Assembly (NCBI RefSeq): GCF_033439725.1 | Contig: NW_026944384.1 | Span: forward strand, 3,906,001 to 3,970,000 | Reading direction: 5' to 3' | Source of the DNA: Neurospora tetraspora | Lineage: Eukaryota; Ascomycota; Sordariomycetes; Sordariales; Sordariaceae | Length of the DNA stretch: 64,000 bases | Shown here: piece after piece, positions 52,862 through 64,000 of the stretch | How positions within the stretch are numbered: position 1 is the first letter of the stretch | Layout: each line of letters begins with the position of its first letter | The notes under the pieces: generated by a model | Databases searched by the model: none | What the model was told of the DNA's origin: nothing | What the model saw: only the letters and a program-made list of their open reading frames with translations | Position numbers and translations under genes: made by a program

Positions 52862-55800
52862 CCGGCAACAAAAGGCCACTCTCGTGTCACGTCGGCCGGA
52901 TCTGAAGGTGCGATCTTGCATGGATAGAATGGGTTAAAATGGGTTAGGTGCTCGTCTTTGGGTAAAACGGCATCCTACGTATACAGGTATACTTGCGAGG
53001 GAAATGCGTAATCCGTCGAATTAGTGACGACGGTGATGGGAGTGTTGTGATGCAGAACAGGGACAGGGCGCTCTTCGTGCTGGAGCGCCGAGAATAGCCA
53101 ATGCAATATTTACATTGCATTTGCGGGATCTACAGCGGGGAGCACAGACGTTTGGGTACGTTTGGTGATGTCGACGTTGCGCGAGGTCGCCGACCTGGCG
53201 TTCCCGACGTTGCACTTGGTCCCCGCTTCATGGGTTGGGGCGTCAACCCCCCCCGTCGTGTCTCGTCCCACCTCAACCACCACCTTGCGGCTGCCGACGA
53301 GAGCTGGATCCTGGCTCTTAACACAACCGTTTTATCGTCCCCAAGTTTTTACATTTCGACTCTGTAATGGCCGGCCCCCTTGCCGCGGCCGCTCCCTTTC
53401 TGGGTGTCCTTGATGTCGGTTTCGGATTCGTATGTGTATCGGCTTGTAACGCGGGGTCCTGTTAGTGGTGCCTTCATCCACTCTGGCTGCTCGTCCTGTC
53501 GAGTGCTGTTCAGTTCTCGAACAGGAACAAATATCGAGAGCCTGATATAGGCTGGGCTACTGCTACTGGTACCCTGATGGTGGGAAGGTGATGCGATGCT
53601 AGGATGTTGGATGTTGCTGTCAACGCCTGAACGTTCTCGAGCTTCTCTGCAATTGACAGCCAATAAGACACTCGCCTAAGGAACTTCGGAATTCGCTTCA
53701 GTTGACTCTGGATTGGATAGGGGCTGCATGGTGGAAGAATGGGTTTGGTGTGTGTAACTCACTCGCTCACTGTGTTGTGAAGAAAAGAGAGAGAGAAACA
53801 CTGAATCGAGTTCACAGACCAACGGTAAAACGGTTCAGGAAAACGGAAACGAGGTCCCCAAGAGAGAAGACGGTTCGTCCGAAACTGGATTGGGAATGTT
53901 GGCCGTTCACGTCGATCAATCAGTGACGCTCTGACGTCCGCGTTGCAACCCTGTCGAGTCTGGACCCCCGCCAGAAAAGGGAGCCGATCCGCCGGTACGG
54001 CTCTGGCGCCCGTGCCACATACAGATGGACGGGACGGGACCTGGGACTGCGTGCGGTCGGGGAACTCTTATGCGCTCCAGTCTAGAAAACACTGGCCGTC
54101 CTTCCACCGCAACGGCACGGGCGGGCAGTAACCCTCGCAAACTCACACCGTAACAGTCTCATCATGCCCGTTCAAAGTTCCATCTCATGCATCCGTGTCC
54201 GGGTTGGGTCACCCCCGGTTCCCATGGTGTCAGAGCGGGTGAATGGATGGCAAATGGTGAAGATGTGCAGGCATCGAGACATCAGCATCAGCATCGACAT
54301 GAACGTCACGCATGGCTCCCATGGGCATCATGAACAAGGGCATCATCTCCACGAGGCGATTCATGAAAGTCCCACGATAATCTAGTGCACGATATAGTCG
54401 ATAGTCCCACAATATGGATCCAACTATGGAGTCCGATCCCAATGCCTTCTCCAGCGCTGCAGAGATCGAGACTAAAAAGGAAATGAAGGAAGAAGCTCGT
54501 TCACAAGTCCACACCACAGCGATGCCATCAACTGGAACACCGTTACGAATTGTGGGGAGGGATCTACAGTCCCGTCATGCCCCCTTTTACCCACCGAGCC
54601 ACACCTCCCTCTTGGGTTTTCGGTTTCGGTTTGATGACGGTTTAACGTGTTCCTGGCAGAATCCTGGGCGCCAACACGCTCGCGAACTTCCACACTAGGC
54701 CGAGCAAAATACCCGCCCAGGCCACCATTGCTGACAGGCAGGAAGCTGGAAGGCAAACCAGTCTAAAAAATCCATCACTATCACCGACTTTTCGTTTGGG
54801 CCAGGAAAGCTTGCTTAGAGGTACCTTACTCATGGCCACACCTCCATAGTAATTCATTGCGGTGACTCGTGGGAAATGGAAGGTAGCTGCACAGTGTTAT
54901 CCTCACGCTGAGTTACAAACCGAGAGATATTTTTTTTTTCTGTTATATCTCCGAACTTTGTCAATAAACCCGATGGTATACCGAGAAATCACCAAGTTCC
55001 CCACCCTAAACTCAGATCTTCATATCGATGTTTCTAGGTAACTTTTGCTAACTAATTGCTAACCGGCAACTTCCATTTTTCGCAGCGCTATCTCGGCGAC
55101 AGTGGCATTTTCCGGCACCGTTCAGGCCGTTGAAAGCTTATCTGCCCCTCTTTCTTCGGGCATCATCTCACAATCTCAGCTTGCCGGGTCCCATCCCCCA
55201 TCCCCATCCCCATCCCCATCCCCCATTACCATAACCCCTTGTTCAATCTCGCCCATGCTGCCCACATGTAACCCGATCGACCGAAATCTATGTACTAAGT
55301 TTACCCTTCAGCTACCCCGTCGTTGTCTATCATGCTCCGTTTTTGTAAAGCCGAGTGGGTGAGCTGAACCCCTTCAGAGTTTTTATATGTCTCCGGGCCC
55401 ATGACCCCTGTCGCTCATCCAGACCGGGGATGAAGTTTTTGAATTGGGGGTTGTTTTGCAGTTTTGAGCGAGCGTTTTTGGTTTCGGATCCAACTCCGGT
55501 CGTCTCACAGACCACACACAACCACCACAAGCACAGGAACCACATTCAGAACCACAATCAGAACCACCTTTCAAGAATGAAGAATGCCATGATGGAGTCC
55601 CGTAGACTATGGAACTCGCCGTCGTGCATATGTAACCCACAAAACACCGACATTTCCAACATCTCCGGTGTAAAGGTACGCACGGGCTAGTGCCCAAACC
55701 TAACCAAACTAACTAACTACCATTTCCCGCATCGCGAACACGAACAGTGGACACACACACACACACACAACAAAAAACCGTTCCGCTTCATGCAGTTCGT

Positions 55801-57345
55801 TAGGAGCAAAGTGAAACTAGCTTCACCGTTGCTAGTGCCAATGCTTAGTGTCCGCTCCTTCCACTCCTTCCTTTCCTTTCCTTTATTCCCGACTCCTCAA
55901 CCCTCTCGTTCTCCATCCGAGTTGCCGGCCCCTCCCCCTTTCGGAATGACGTCAAATTTCCGTTGTCAAGCAGTAGCATGTGGTTTCAGTTCAGTTATCT
56001 CTAGTTCGCATGGTTTTTCCTCAGCCTACTATGTGGAGCTCTTTGTGATTTTTTTTCCTCATGAAATCGGTGTGCGGTTGTTGTTGTTGTTGTTGTTGTT
56101 GCTGTTGGTGACTTGTGTGTGAAGTTGTCGGTGGTCATCATCCTCGGTCAAACTTACCCTTTTCTGATTTATCGGGAAAAGGAAGTGAACACCGAGAAAC
56201 AAAACATTTCCTACCGTGAATACATATGTCTAACACAAATCTTCGAAAAATCGGAAAATCGGGGATTAAAAGAAGCTGTACCATCGAAGATGAGAAGAAC
56301 AAGGAGGCGTTCGAAAAAAAAAAAATACGCCAGACTCACAACGCCAGAATCAAAAACACAAAGGTAAGAGGGGGGAGATTAGAATTGCAGAGGCAACCGA
56401 TTTGTTGTGTGTGTGTGTGATCTAAATTTAGCAATTTGCAGTTCCTGGGTAGTTGGTTGCACAACCTCAACCTGAACATTGAACACTTGAACCCGGGGAG
56501 GGGGGGAGGGTCTCGTATAACACGACATTTTTCTCTACTTGAGGTATCCTAGTTCGTATAACGGGAACACAAGAAACGGGCATTTTTCTGAACGCTGGTA
56601 AGGACTGGGGTCATGTCATGAATGAACCTACGGATGACCCCTTGGTTAGGTACGGAGTCTTTTGGTATGCAAAGTCGTAAGCCAATTTATCAGCTCACCG
56701 GCTGGATCAACTCGCAATCATGTTCACTTTTTTACTGTTGGACGCAGACACAGGACAAGATAGAACAAGCAAGAGCAGACTGCACTCTAGTTTGGTTTGA
56801 TCTTTGGTTGATTTGACCGATTGATTCTTCTTTTGATTTGGAATACAACATGCAGTAAATCATCTGCTGATGTGGGGGTATCTCAACAATAAAGAAATGT
56901 TCTCGTCCGTCCGTCCGTCCGTTCATCAGGCCATCCGACCCTTGATACAACAAAAGATGAAAAGGAAAACACCGACTGACTACCTGATTGTAGGTAGTGC
57001 GGGGGTGCGTAATGTGTTCTATCCATCCGCTATGCCCAGCCCAGTTTTTGATTCCTTCCTTTTCCTGTTAATTACCAGTCATGGTACATTGATGATGATT
57101 GAGCTGTGAAAACAGATGAAGCCCCTTGAGTGCGGTGATGCCACCATCAAGCTCAGGGTGGATGCTTTACATTGTTCTGATCTGATATACCATGTTAGTT
57201 TCGTGCTTGCTTGAGAAGGGGATCATGATCAGGAAAACTTACCACATGTTATCATGCTCACGCTTCGATACACTCGTTAGCCCGTGGCTCTTAGGATGTT
57301 ATGATATTTGTTTGTAGTGGATGGTTGTTATTGTCTTCCATTTGC
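52862..57345. other. Gene-poor stretch
   Basis: About 4.5 kb without a supported gene. Simple repeats: CCATCC units near 55195-55225, (AC)n at 55751-55768, (GTT)n at about 56077-56108 and GTCC units at 56908-56920. It contains the 3' flank of the Myb gene at its right end. Confidence 0.5.
56077..56108. repeat. (GTT)n microsatellite
   Basis: About ten TTG/GTT trinucleotides with one GCT interruption, in non-coding DNA. Confidence 0.85.
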
Positions 57346-58311
57346 TTAAGAGCACAGGAGACTCGTGACAGGAATCCTGGCATGGTTCTTCTCGTCTCGT
57401 TGAACCAAGGCAATAGGCGAGCTAGGAGCCGTTGGGAGGTACTCGGTGGCAGAAGGGAAGTATCCCATTGATGACTGCTGAGGGAAAGGAAGACTGGGAC
57501 GACGGTAGGCCGCAGGTGGTGCGAAAGCCGCTAGCTGTCGGCGATCAAACTCATCCAAGTCTCCGATGGATGAGGTAGTGGGAGAGGGCAAGGTGCTGAA
57601 TGGGGCAAGCCGCCTTGATGTAGGTGGTGTCAAGAGCCGCAGAGTGTTGTCATTTTGGCACTCGTTTCCATCATGATATCCATCGGTAGTGGGGAAGGTA
57701 TGTGATGGAGGGAAGGAAGGAGTGAAGGGAGTGGTGCATCGAGCCTGCTGCTGTTGCTGCTGCTGCGGCCTAGAAGGGAACCACTCGATGGACTCATGGA
57801 CGCGGTGATGAAGGCTGTCGTTGAAGCTGCTGGGGCTGGATGGCCTCCTCGATCCCGTGTAGATGTCCTGGGGATATCTGATGGGGCGCTGCATGTGTGC
57901 TCTTGGCGGTTGTCCGGGGCTGCTTCTTAGAACGTCGGAGGCAGACACGCGTCTTGGTGCGCTCTGTCTCCTTAGCTGGTTCTTCTTGCGGTTGTTGAGG
58001 CCATTCCAATAGTTCTTGACGGCGTTGTCGCTGCGACCCTGGAGCTTCCTGGCAATGTCTGCCCAGCGTGGGCCCTTCAGATCCACCTCTCTAACGATGA
58101 TAGCGGCCTCTTCCTGTGTCATAGGTCCGTGGTTCAGCCCTGGCTTCAGGTTTTGATGCCATCGCTCTCGGCACTGCTTGGGGGTTCTGGTTCCGAGAAT
58201 GCGGGCAACGTTGACCCAGTTTCCCGGTCCTAGGTCCTTGACCAACTTGATGAGTCGCTGATCCTCCCCTGCTGACCAGGGACCTCTCCGTTGGTCGGGC
58301 ATGTTAGACAT
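57346..58311 (-). CDS. Two-repeat Myb transcription factor (FlbD/RCA-1-like)
   Basis: A single exon. I start at the ATG at 58311 (MSNMPDQRRGPWSAGEDQRL) because the DNA-binding domain begins at once, as in Aspergillus FlbD; this gives 321 residues. The frame stays open to 58584, but that 91-codon extension is Ser/Thr/Pro/Gln-rich and reads like 5' leader. Repeat 1 covers about residues 8-57 (W-x19-W with KQCRERWHQNLKPGL). Repeat 2 covers about 60-108, ending GRSDNAVKNYWNGLNNRKKN; its first core residue is not Trp, as is common in R2R3 fungal proteins. After it come a basic patch, a poly-Gln run and a Ser/Pro-rich tail. FlbD and its Neurospora relative RCA-1 act in conidiation, but whether this is that orthologue is not settled. 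Confidence 0.85.
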   Translation of the reverse strand: MSNMPDQRRGPWSAGEDQRLIKLVKDLGPGNWVNVARILGTRTPKQCRERWHQNLKPGLNHGPMTQEEAAIIVREVDLKGPRWADIARKLQGRSDNAVKNYWNGLNNRKKNQLRRQSAPRRVSASDVLRSSPGQPPRAHMQRPIRYPQDIYTGSRRPSSPSSFNDSLHHRVHESIEWFPSRPQQQQQQQARCTTPFTPSFPPSHTFPTTDGYHDGNECQNDNTLRLLTPPTSRRLAPFSTLPSPTTSSIGDLDEFDRRQLAAFAPPAAYRRPSLPFPQQSSMGYFPSATEYLPTAPSSPIALVQRDEKNHARIPVTSLLCS

Positions 58312-61300
58312 GATGGTCGAAAATGTCGAAGAAGTGGACGACAGTTTTGGTGTTGGTGGCGATGGAGATTGATAATGTTGTCCTTGTGTGGTGCTTTGTT
58401 GATGTCGAATCGGGGTGGATGTCGATGACTGTGATGGATGTTTGATGGATGGTTGAAGGTGGTGTGGGATGGAGGTTGGGGATGGGGGGGAAGATAAAGT
58501 AGTTAAAAGGGAACGAGGCATATAAGATGACTGGCCGATCTGAAGTGGTGTGTGGGATGATGTTCTGAGACGGTCTAATGCCACCGACGGACGCTAGTAG
58601 ATGACGGGATGCGAGGAAGAAGAAGTTGGGCGCAGGCCCAAAATGTCATGTATGTACTAGCCTGCTGGGTATCGGCTAGACCATTTCACTTGCAGGTACC
58701 CAAGTGCAAGTCACGACTGGACCTCCCCCCCCCGTTTGAAGGAACAGATTTCCACTTCCGGTACGAGTCTCAGCCAGGGGTCAATTGGTGTACATAGTAC
58801 GAGATGGGATTCCGCATACCAGGCCGTCCACTTCTCAGCCCCTTACAACGCAGGCAGCGCGGACCAAAACTCGTTTATCTTGTCCAGAATTCGTAAAGCT
58901 CGTCTCTACTTCCGGTTGACAAGACTGTGCAGATACCTTGCTGGCGGAGTCTGAAAAATGCCAGTGGCTTCCTTGACCTAATTCGATGTCTGAGAGTCCA
59001 GGACCGCCCCTTGTCTGATATGCTACCGTAAGCTAACGCAACCTGAATGCACTGGGGTGCCCACCTTTAGCGCAGCCAGTACCGGTTACGGAAAGCGAGC
59101 AAAGACCAAAACGGTCAGTCCCACTATGACGTCTACCGGTACCGGTAGGGGCTGTAATGAAAACGGTGAGTCTGTCTAGACAAGCCCGGGGGCCCATGCT
59201 GGCCTAGTTTTGCTTGACAGTATGCCCCTGGAACTGATATCCGTGCGTGGAGGAGGTACCTGAAGACACGTATTCGAACCGCCCCTGGATTGAGGTGAGG
59301 AGGCATAATTCGAAAAGGAAAAATAAACTGAGAAAGACAGAGCCTCCAACTCATCTCACTCACTGTTTATTGAAACTGGAGAAGTGGTGAGAGGTAAGAG
59401 GCACGTGAGAAACCTCAGTGTCCAAGTCCGGAGCCCGTGCACCTTGCTAAATTGTTAGTGCTGCTTGGGTCTGATTGGCTGGATGGTCAGGTCAGCCAGT
59501 TGTCCCTCGTTGGCAGCCGACCGAATCACTGTCCTTCTGTTCACAGCGCCTTTTCCGGTCGCAACCACAATGAATCCCAAGACAACTTAAGCCACGCCAT
59601 TTCCCTGGATTGACAAATCTACGCGCAAGTTTGATTCAACCCTTTCCCGTCTATTCGATCAATGATCCGCAGTAAAGTGACAAACGAGTGCTAATCTGCG
59701 TTTGATTTGCGTGTGCCTAGAGATGTGTCTGCTGCGTAGGTAGCACTTGGTCGCATCCTGATGTCCGTAAAGCTGCGAGCCCTCAATTCGCTCGATCCAA
59801 TAATATTGACAGCACATCCGTCCAGTACATACCCTGACCATGGCGTTCCCGGGAACTGCCAAAGCCGAAGCTTGTGTGCTGCCTGGGACCTCGAGTGACG
59901 ATCAGACGCTGTCCGATTGCCCAGTCCTTGCTCAGCGATCGCAGAAAGCCCAGTTCAGGACCGGGAGACCGAAGGGGCCCTTACCTACCTCTGGGTAGAT
60001 AGGCCTACCGGTGTCGATACTCAACAGGAACACAACAGCAAGAATAGCAGGGAAGGCAGGATCGCCAAAACCAACCCGAATCGTCCACTGAACTCGGGGA
60101 GCGCTCGCTTGATAATCTTGAACCCGGTCCATCCACACCATTCCGCTCCGCGTCCGTGATCCGTCCAATCCATCGCCCACCCAAACTGTCGGTTGCATCT
60201 GATATGCCAAACCCCGGTGTTGGGGACGTCCATTCCACTGCCCCGGTGAGGAATCGGGGTGAGATGGGAGAGGGACAGCACGGTATGTACCTACACAGCG
60301 CTACTGTATATATTGGAGCGCCTGGGTGAGAGAGCGCTCTCACAGGCATCCTTCCCACTGGCCTGGTACCGTACCTATTCTCGTCAGCCATGCATCTGCT
60401 CACACACATTGGCTGTCTTCGTCCCCCCTGGCGAATCTTTGTTACGGTAGACGAGGACTCGGATTTGCTGCCGCGGATTATCTTGCATGTCCTCTTCCAA
60501 ACATGCCTAAGGACGGATATGCTTGATGCCGTGGTTCCCTCTGCTCGCAGTCAAGTTGACTCTTTCTCCTTGGCCGAGGCCGAACTGGCGGTGGGCAGCT
60601 CGGTCCAACTCCAAGGAGAAGAGAAAAAAGGAAAGAAAACAGAGGGCAGGGTGAACGCTGACAGGCCAAGCACTCAAGTGAGTTAGGTTACACGGCGGGA
60701 ATCGCTAACCCATCGCACCAATCTTGACATTACTACGTATACATGTCGGTAACCTTTGAGATCTGGGGTAGTAAGGCGAACCGAGCGCTAGCAAACAGCG
60801 GGCGTTTGGCCTTTACAAGCCCACTAAGCCCGGATCTGAGGGTGTCGTGAATTCCGTGCCTCGGCTTGGGAGGGAGATTCCGCTGTTTTTCCGTCCGCTT
60901 GTTGCTAAATCCGGACAGAATTGATTAACTCCAGGGGTTGTGTGAGCAGTGGCTTTAAAGGTCATCAGCGTGACGGGATTCTAGCGATCCAGTAACTTGG
61001 GTTCCCGACCGGTTAAATGCATCGGAGCAGGGGTTCGGAGGACACAACGGCGCGCGTCCATCTCCCCAAAGCTCAACGGTTAACGCACAGTATGTAGGCA
61101 GTGTGTCAGTCAGCGAGCCAGAGTTGGCAACGCTTGGACGCATACCGTACCGACAAAAATCGGACGCAAAGGAGACGAACAAGCGAACAAATTCGCATGG
61201 TGATTGGAATCGATGTCCGGACGGAGCACTCCGAGCCCGCGCCGTATTGTAAAGATAATGAAGCCCCAGGCCCGTATAACGAAGCTCGCGCCGGAGGAGG

Positions 61301-63659
61301 CATGTCTGCGGTTCTCGACATGGCTATATCTCCGGTGCGTGGCTTCCAACCTGAGACATGAGAATTCTACTGTGTTTATAATGTCGTACATTCTCGGGGC
61401 AAGTTTAGCCTCTACTAAGCAGGACAAGCAGCCCATCTCTACCATCTTCAACGACCCTATACTGTACACACGATACTGTACTCCCGCTCACATCATAGCA
61501 GAAACGGAACAAACACCCGGCGGCGCGTTTGACGTTGACCAGATTTGTTGCAACCCACTGAAGCAATCACGGCTGCCTTGAGCTTCCGAGTCAAGCTTCT
61601 GTTCAACATGATGGAAGTTGCTGTGCCCTTTCCCCGCGGTGGTCCCAACTCGTCGGGATCGTCGGGGCCTGGACAATATGGAATGTACCTTCCCTATAAT
61701 ATCGACTATCTCACTCTATCTCACTCATGATACTACCACGGCATATGGGGTAAGTCGTCCCTTCCTTGTCTACGCAATAATACCTTGGCCTCGAGGTCGG
61801 ACTGCAGCCAGTGAAACAGCTGTAATTTGGCAAATCATAGCAGGACCACGTTATAGCCCAGTCACCCTTCCCAGTCGAATGGTACCCTGAGGACTCGAGT
61901 CGCTCTGGCAGACTGGCACCTGACGGTGATGGACACAGGGCACACTGAGGATACCTTACCTAGGGCAGGGCAGGGCACAGGACCACCTCAGGCACAACAC
62001 AGTCTGACACTCCAAGCTGTCGATATCCATTCAACCAAAATGACTTGCAGCCGCATTGCAACAATGATTTGCGTCTCGTCGACTACCCCACTGCCAATCC
62101 AGACCATCATCCCGCCGTCCGTCAACTCCAACTCCGGTCGAGTCTCGCTCTCGCAGTACCTGGGAGCCTGGGAGAAGTGGTTGGACTTCAAGGACTTCCG
62201 TCTCCAGTTTCATCTGCCTCCGATCGCCTTGTCGTCACGGCCTGCAGTCTAGGTTTCCACCATGACCACGGTACGAATGCAACCTGCAAGTAACGACTGT
62301 AGAGAGAGCAAACGCACACATACTAATATCGATCCAAGGCTGCCAAGATGGCGGAACAGCGAGGGAAAGATTCCGTGTCGAGGAAATGGCTGCAACTTGC
62401 ACCGAATACCGGATGGTCGCGATCCTGCTGAGCTTGCGTACAACTACCACATCTGGGCATGCTGGACTGAATCGGCCAGGCCAGCGAATAATCGCTCCAC
62501 ACGTCTCCATCCAAGCCATGAGATGCCGAGGAGCGAGCGGGTGCTAGACGTGCTTAGGTGCGCCCCCAACATGTCGCTAACGGAGGCGTTGGAGTGTTGA
62601 TGTCAGTCGCAGCTCCAGCACACATGGAACATCGGCATGCTTGAAACTGGGGACTGGGCGAGACGGAAACCGGGCAAAGAGGTCACCTCCACTACCACGG
62701 GACGATCCCCGGACGGACTTGGGCACCAGTCCGTCTTTCGAAGGAGTCCATTGTCTTCCCAGTCGAAGCTCGCAACAGTCGCCGACTCGCCGGTGCCATT
62801 ACACTGCTCCACAGCCACGGGCTTCCCCATCCACGGAACCTGAACGGACCAGAAGTCCGGGGAAACGGTCCAAACGGAATCAAGTCAGCCACACTGGCAG
62901 GACTGGCGCACTGGGTACGAATACGATACGGCTGCGTGCCAGCGGCTCGGGCACCACCCTCCCTCAAACCATGTGGCTAAAGCCCGACTCGGCGACCTGG
63001 GACCCAAGAAGGGGAGCGATCCGTCCGCCAAGCTCTTTAGCGTTGACGCAAAAAACCGTTGTCACACAGCTTCGGGTCAAGAGGCGTCCAATTATGGCAG
63101 GAAGATCTTCCAGGTGGCGTTCCTTGACTGTTGCCCGTAATTCCCTTGTCGACCCCCTTGCCCGCTATCGATCCCTACCGTCGCATACGGTCCACTCACC
63201 CACCCTGCCCCCTAAACCTTTCCTGGCGATTTCTAGCGAGCGTTCAGCTGAGGCTTTAACGCCCTAACGCCCAAATGGGGAAATCTTCAACGCCCTTGTC
63301 GCTGGTCATCTCACTCCAACCATTATCATCCAAATACGCTGCCAAAACGGCCATTACATTGCGCTCTGCGGGAAGAAGAGAGCAGCAAGTCTAAGGCAAC
63401 CCAACCTCAACAAGTCAACAAGATGATGGGATAAACAAGTTACACTTCCCGCATCAGAGACAATAAGCTACCGAGACACACCGGAAACCGATAAGAGATG
63501 AGGTGTCGCTATGTATGCATAGTAGTACCGGTGGAGGAAGTGCCCTGAAACCTCCACAATAGCGGCCTGGGGGCATGCCTGCTAGCACTTCACGGGGCTT
63601 CCCCGTCACTCACTGTAACGGTCCCCCCCCGTCGTTTTGACGGTCACCCTGGCCTTCCA
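58312..63659. other. Gene-poor stretch right of the Myb gene
   Basis: The left 300-500 bp should be promoter and leader of the Myb gene, with a purine-rich minus-strand leader. Beyond about 58.8 kb many open frames of 60-208 codons overlap on both strands without domain patterns, so none is called. Short runs such as GGGCAGGGCAGGGCA near 61963-61977 are the only local repeats noted. Confidence 0.45.
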
Positions 63660-63890
63660 CTAAACCTTCTTGACGATGAACTTGCGAGTGCTGGAACCGG
63701 AGCGAAATGCAAATGTAACCTTGGATACGGCAGCACCACGGTAGAAGTAACCATAGGTGAGTATAACTCCCTACTCTAGTTCTCGAAACTGACAGTGGTA
63801 ACAAGATTGACTAACATGGAATAGTGGCTCATTATATTTCACCACCGTACCCGAAAGCCTTAATCGAATGAACGAGTCGACGATGAGATC
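63660..63890 (-). CDS. Possible 3'-terminal exon(s) of a gene entering from the right
   Basis: On the minus strand a stop at 63660-63662 closes a frame that reads GVILTYGYFYRGAAVSKVTF and ends STRKFIVKKV, a beta-rich C-terminus with the polarity of a real protein. A possible 45-nt intron (63771-63815; GTTAGT ... GTAG) would join it in phase to FDLIVDSFIRLRLSGTVVKY and ends with NEPLFH (63816 to about 63890). The upstream boundary is unclear because a TAA precedes it, within a GCTAAC that could be a branch site of another intron. I recognise no family. The gene, if real, continues beyond base 64000. A relic is equally possible. Confidence 0.3.
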
Positions 63891-64000
63891 GAACTCCAGT
63901 TAGCCGGTGGATGCTCAATTCCACACGGAATACAAGATTTATCTCCATGCGATTGCCCCTACCCCATCAGCAAGATATTCTCATGAGGGACCGACCACCC

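Noticed and set aside
52310-52873. Target-site duplication for the inverted-repeat element (GCAACCAAA / GCAACAAAA)
   Set aside because: The two 9-mers are imperfect and lie at unequal distances from the repeat ends, so they cannot be used as a duplication.
58312-58584. 91-codon N-terminal extension of the Myb protein
   Set aside because: It is low-complexity Ser/Thr/Pro/Gln typical of a translated leader; relatives start immediately before the first Myb repeat. It cannot be fully excluded.
62641-63267. 208-codon plus-strand frame
   Set aside because: Arg/Pro/Ser-rich with no domain, overlapped by open frames on both strands, and no upstream promoter-like or splice context.

Overview
The window reads as nuclear DNA of a filamentous ascomycete, most likely Neurospora or a close relative. 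The evidence is short introns (about 45-80 nt) with GTANGT-type donors and CTRAC-like branch sites, protein families typical of Sordariales, and a sharply bounded AT-rich island whose substitutions are mostly C-to-T/G-to-A in a CpA context, the signature of repeat-induced point mutation (RIP). The 2.2 kb gene matches my memory of the Neurospora LOC1 protein. An IGP dehydratase gene (his-1 in Neurospora) lies beside it; the locus assignment is from memory and was not searched.

Layout. 0-20.3 kb is gene-dense housekeeping DNA: a partial small membrane protein (-), IGP dehydratase (-), LOC1 (+), a YheT-type alpha/beta hydrolase with five exons (-), the MAU2/SCC4 cohesin-loader subunit (+), PET127 (+), a rhomboid protease (-), an uncharacterised probable mitochondrial protein (+) and a small membrane protein (-). 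21.1-31.9 kb is a RIP-destroyed island. It resolves into a PIF/Harbinger-type DNA transposon (Myb/SANT-like ORF on +, transposase on -) whose transposase is split by a 7.46 kb Ty3/gypsy chromovirus with two 266-bp LTRs.

31.9-39.1 kb is gene-poor and probably holds the long leader of the next gene. 39.1-48 kb carries a Cys-rich coiled-coil protein (+), an NCBP3-like cap-binding protein (+) and an uncharacterised four-exon coiled-coil protein (+). 48-57.3 kb is gene-poor, with an intron-containing tRNA-Tyr, microsatellites, a 2 x 66 bp tandem duplication and a 540-bp element bounded by about 50-bp inverted repeats. A two-repeat Myb regulator (-) sits at 57.3-58.3 kb. From 58.6 kb to the end I find no secure gene, only a possible terminal exon near 63.7 kb.

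The genes do not form one pathway. Several adjacent pairs share short divergent promoters (his-1/LOC1, hydrolase/MAU2, rhomboid/17.5 kb gene). Most novel-looking items: the nested transposon pair, the inverted-repeat element with a protein-like interior, a 25-residue membrane micro-ORF at 9.3 kb, and the two large uncharacterised proteins.
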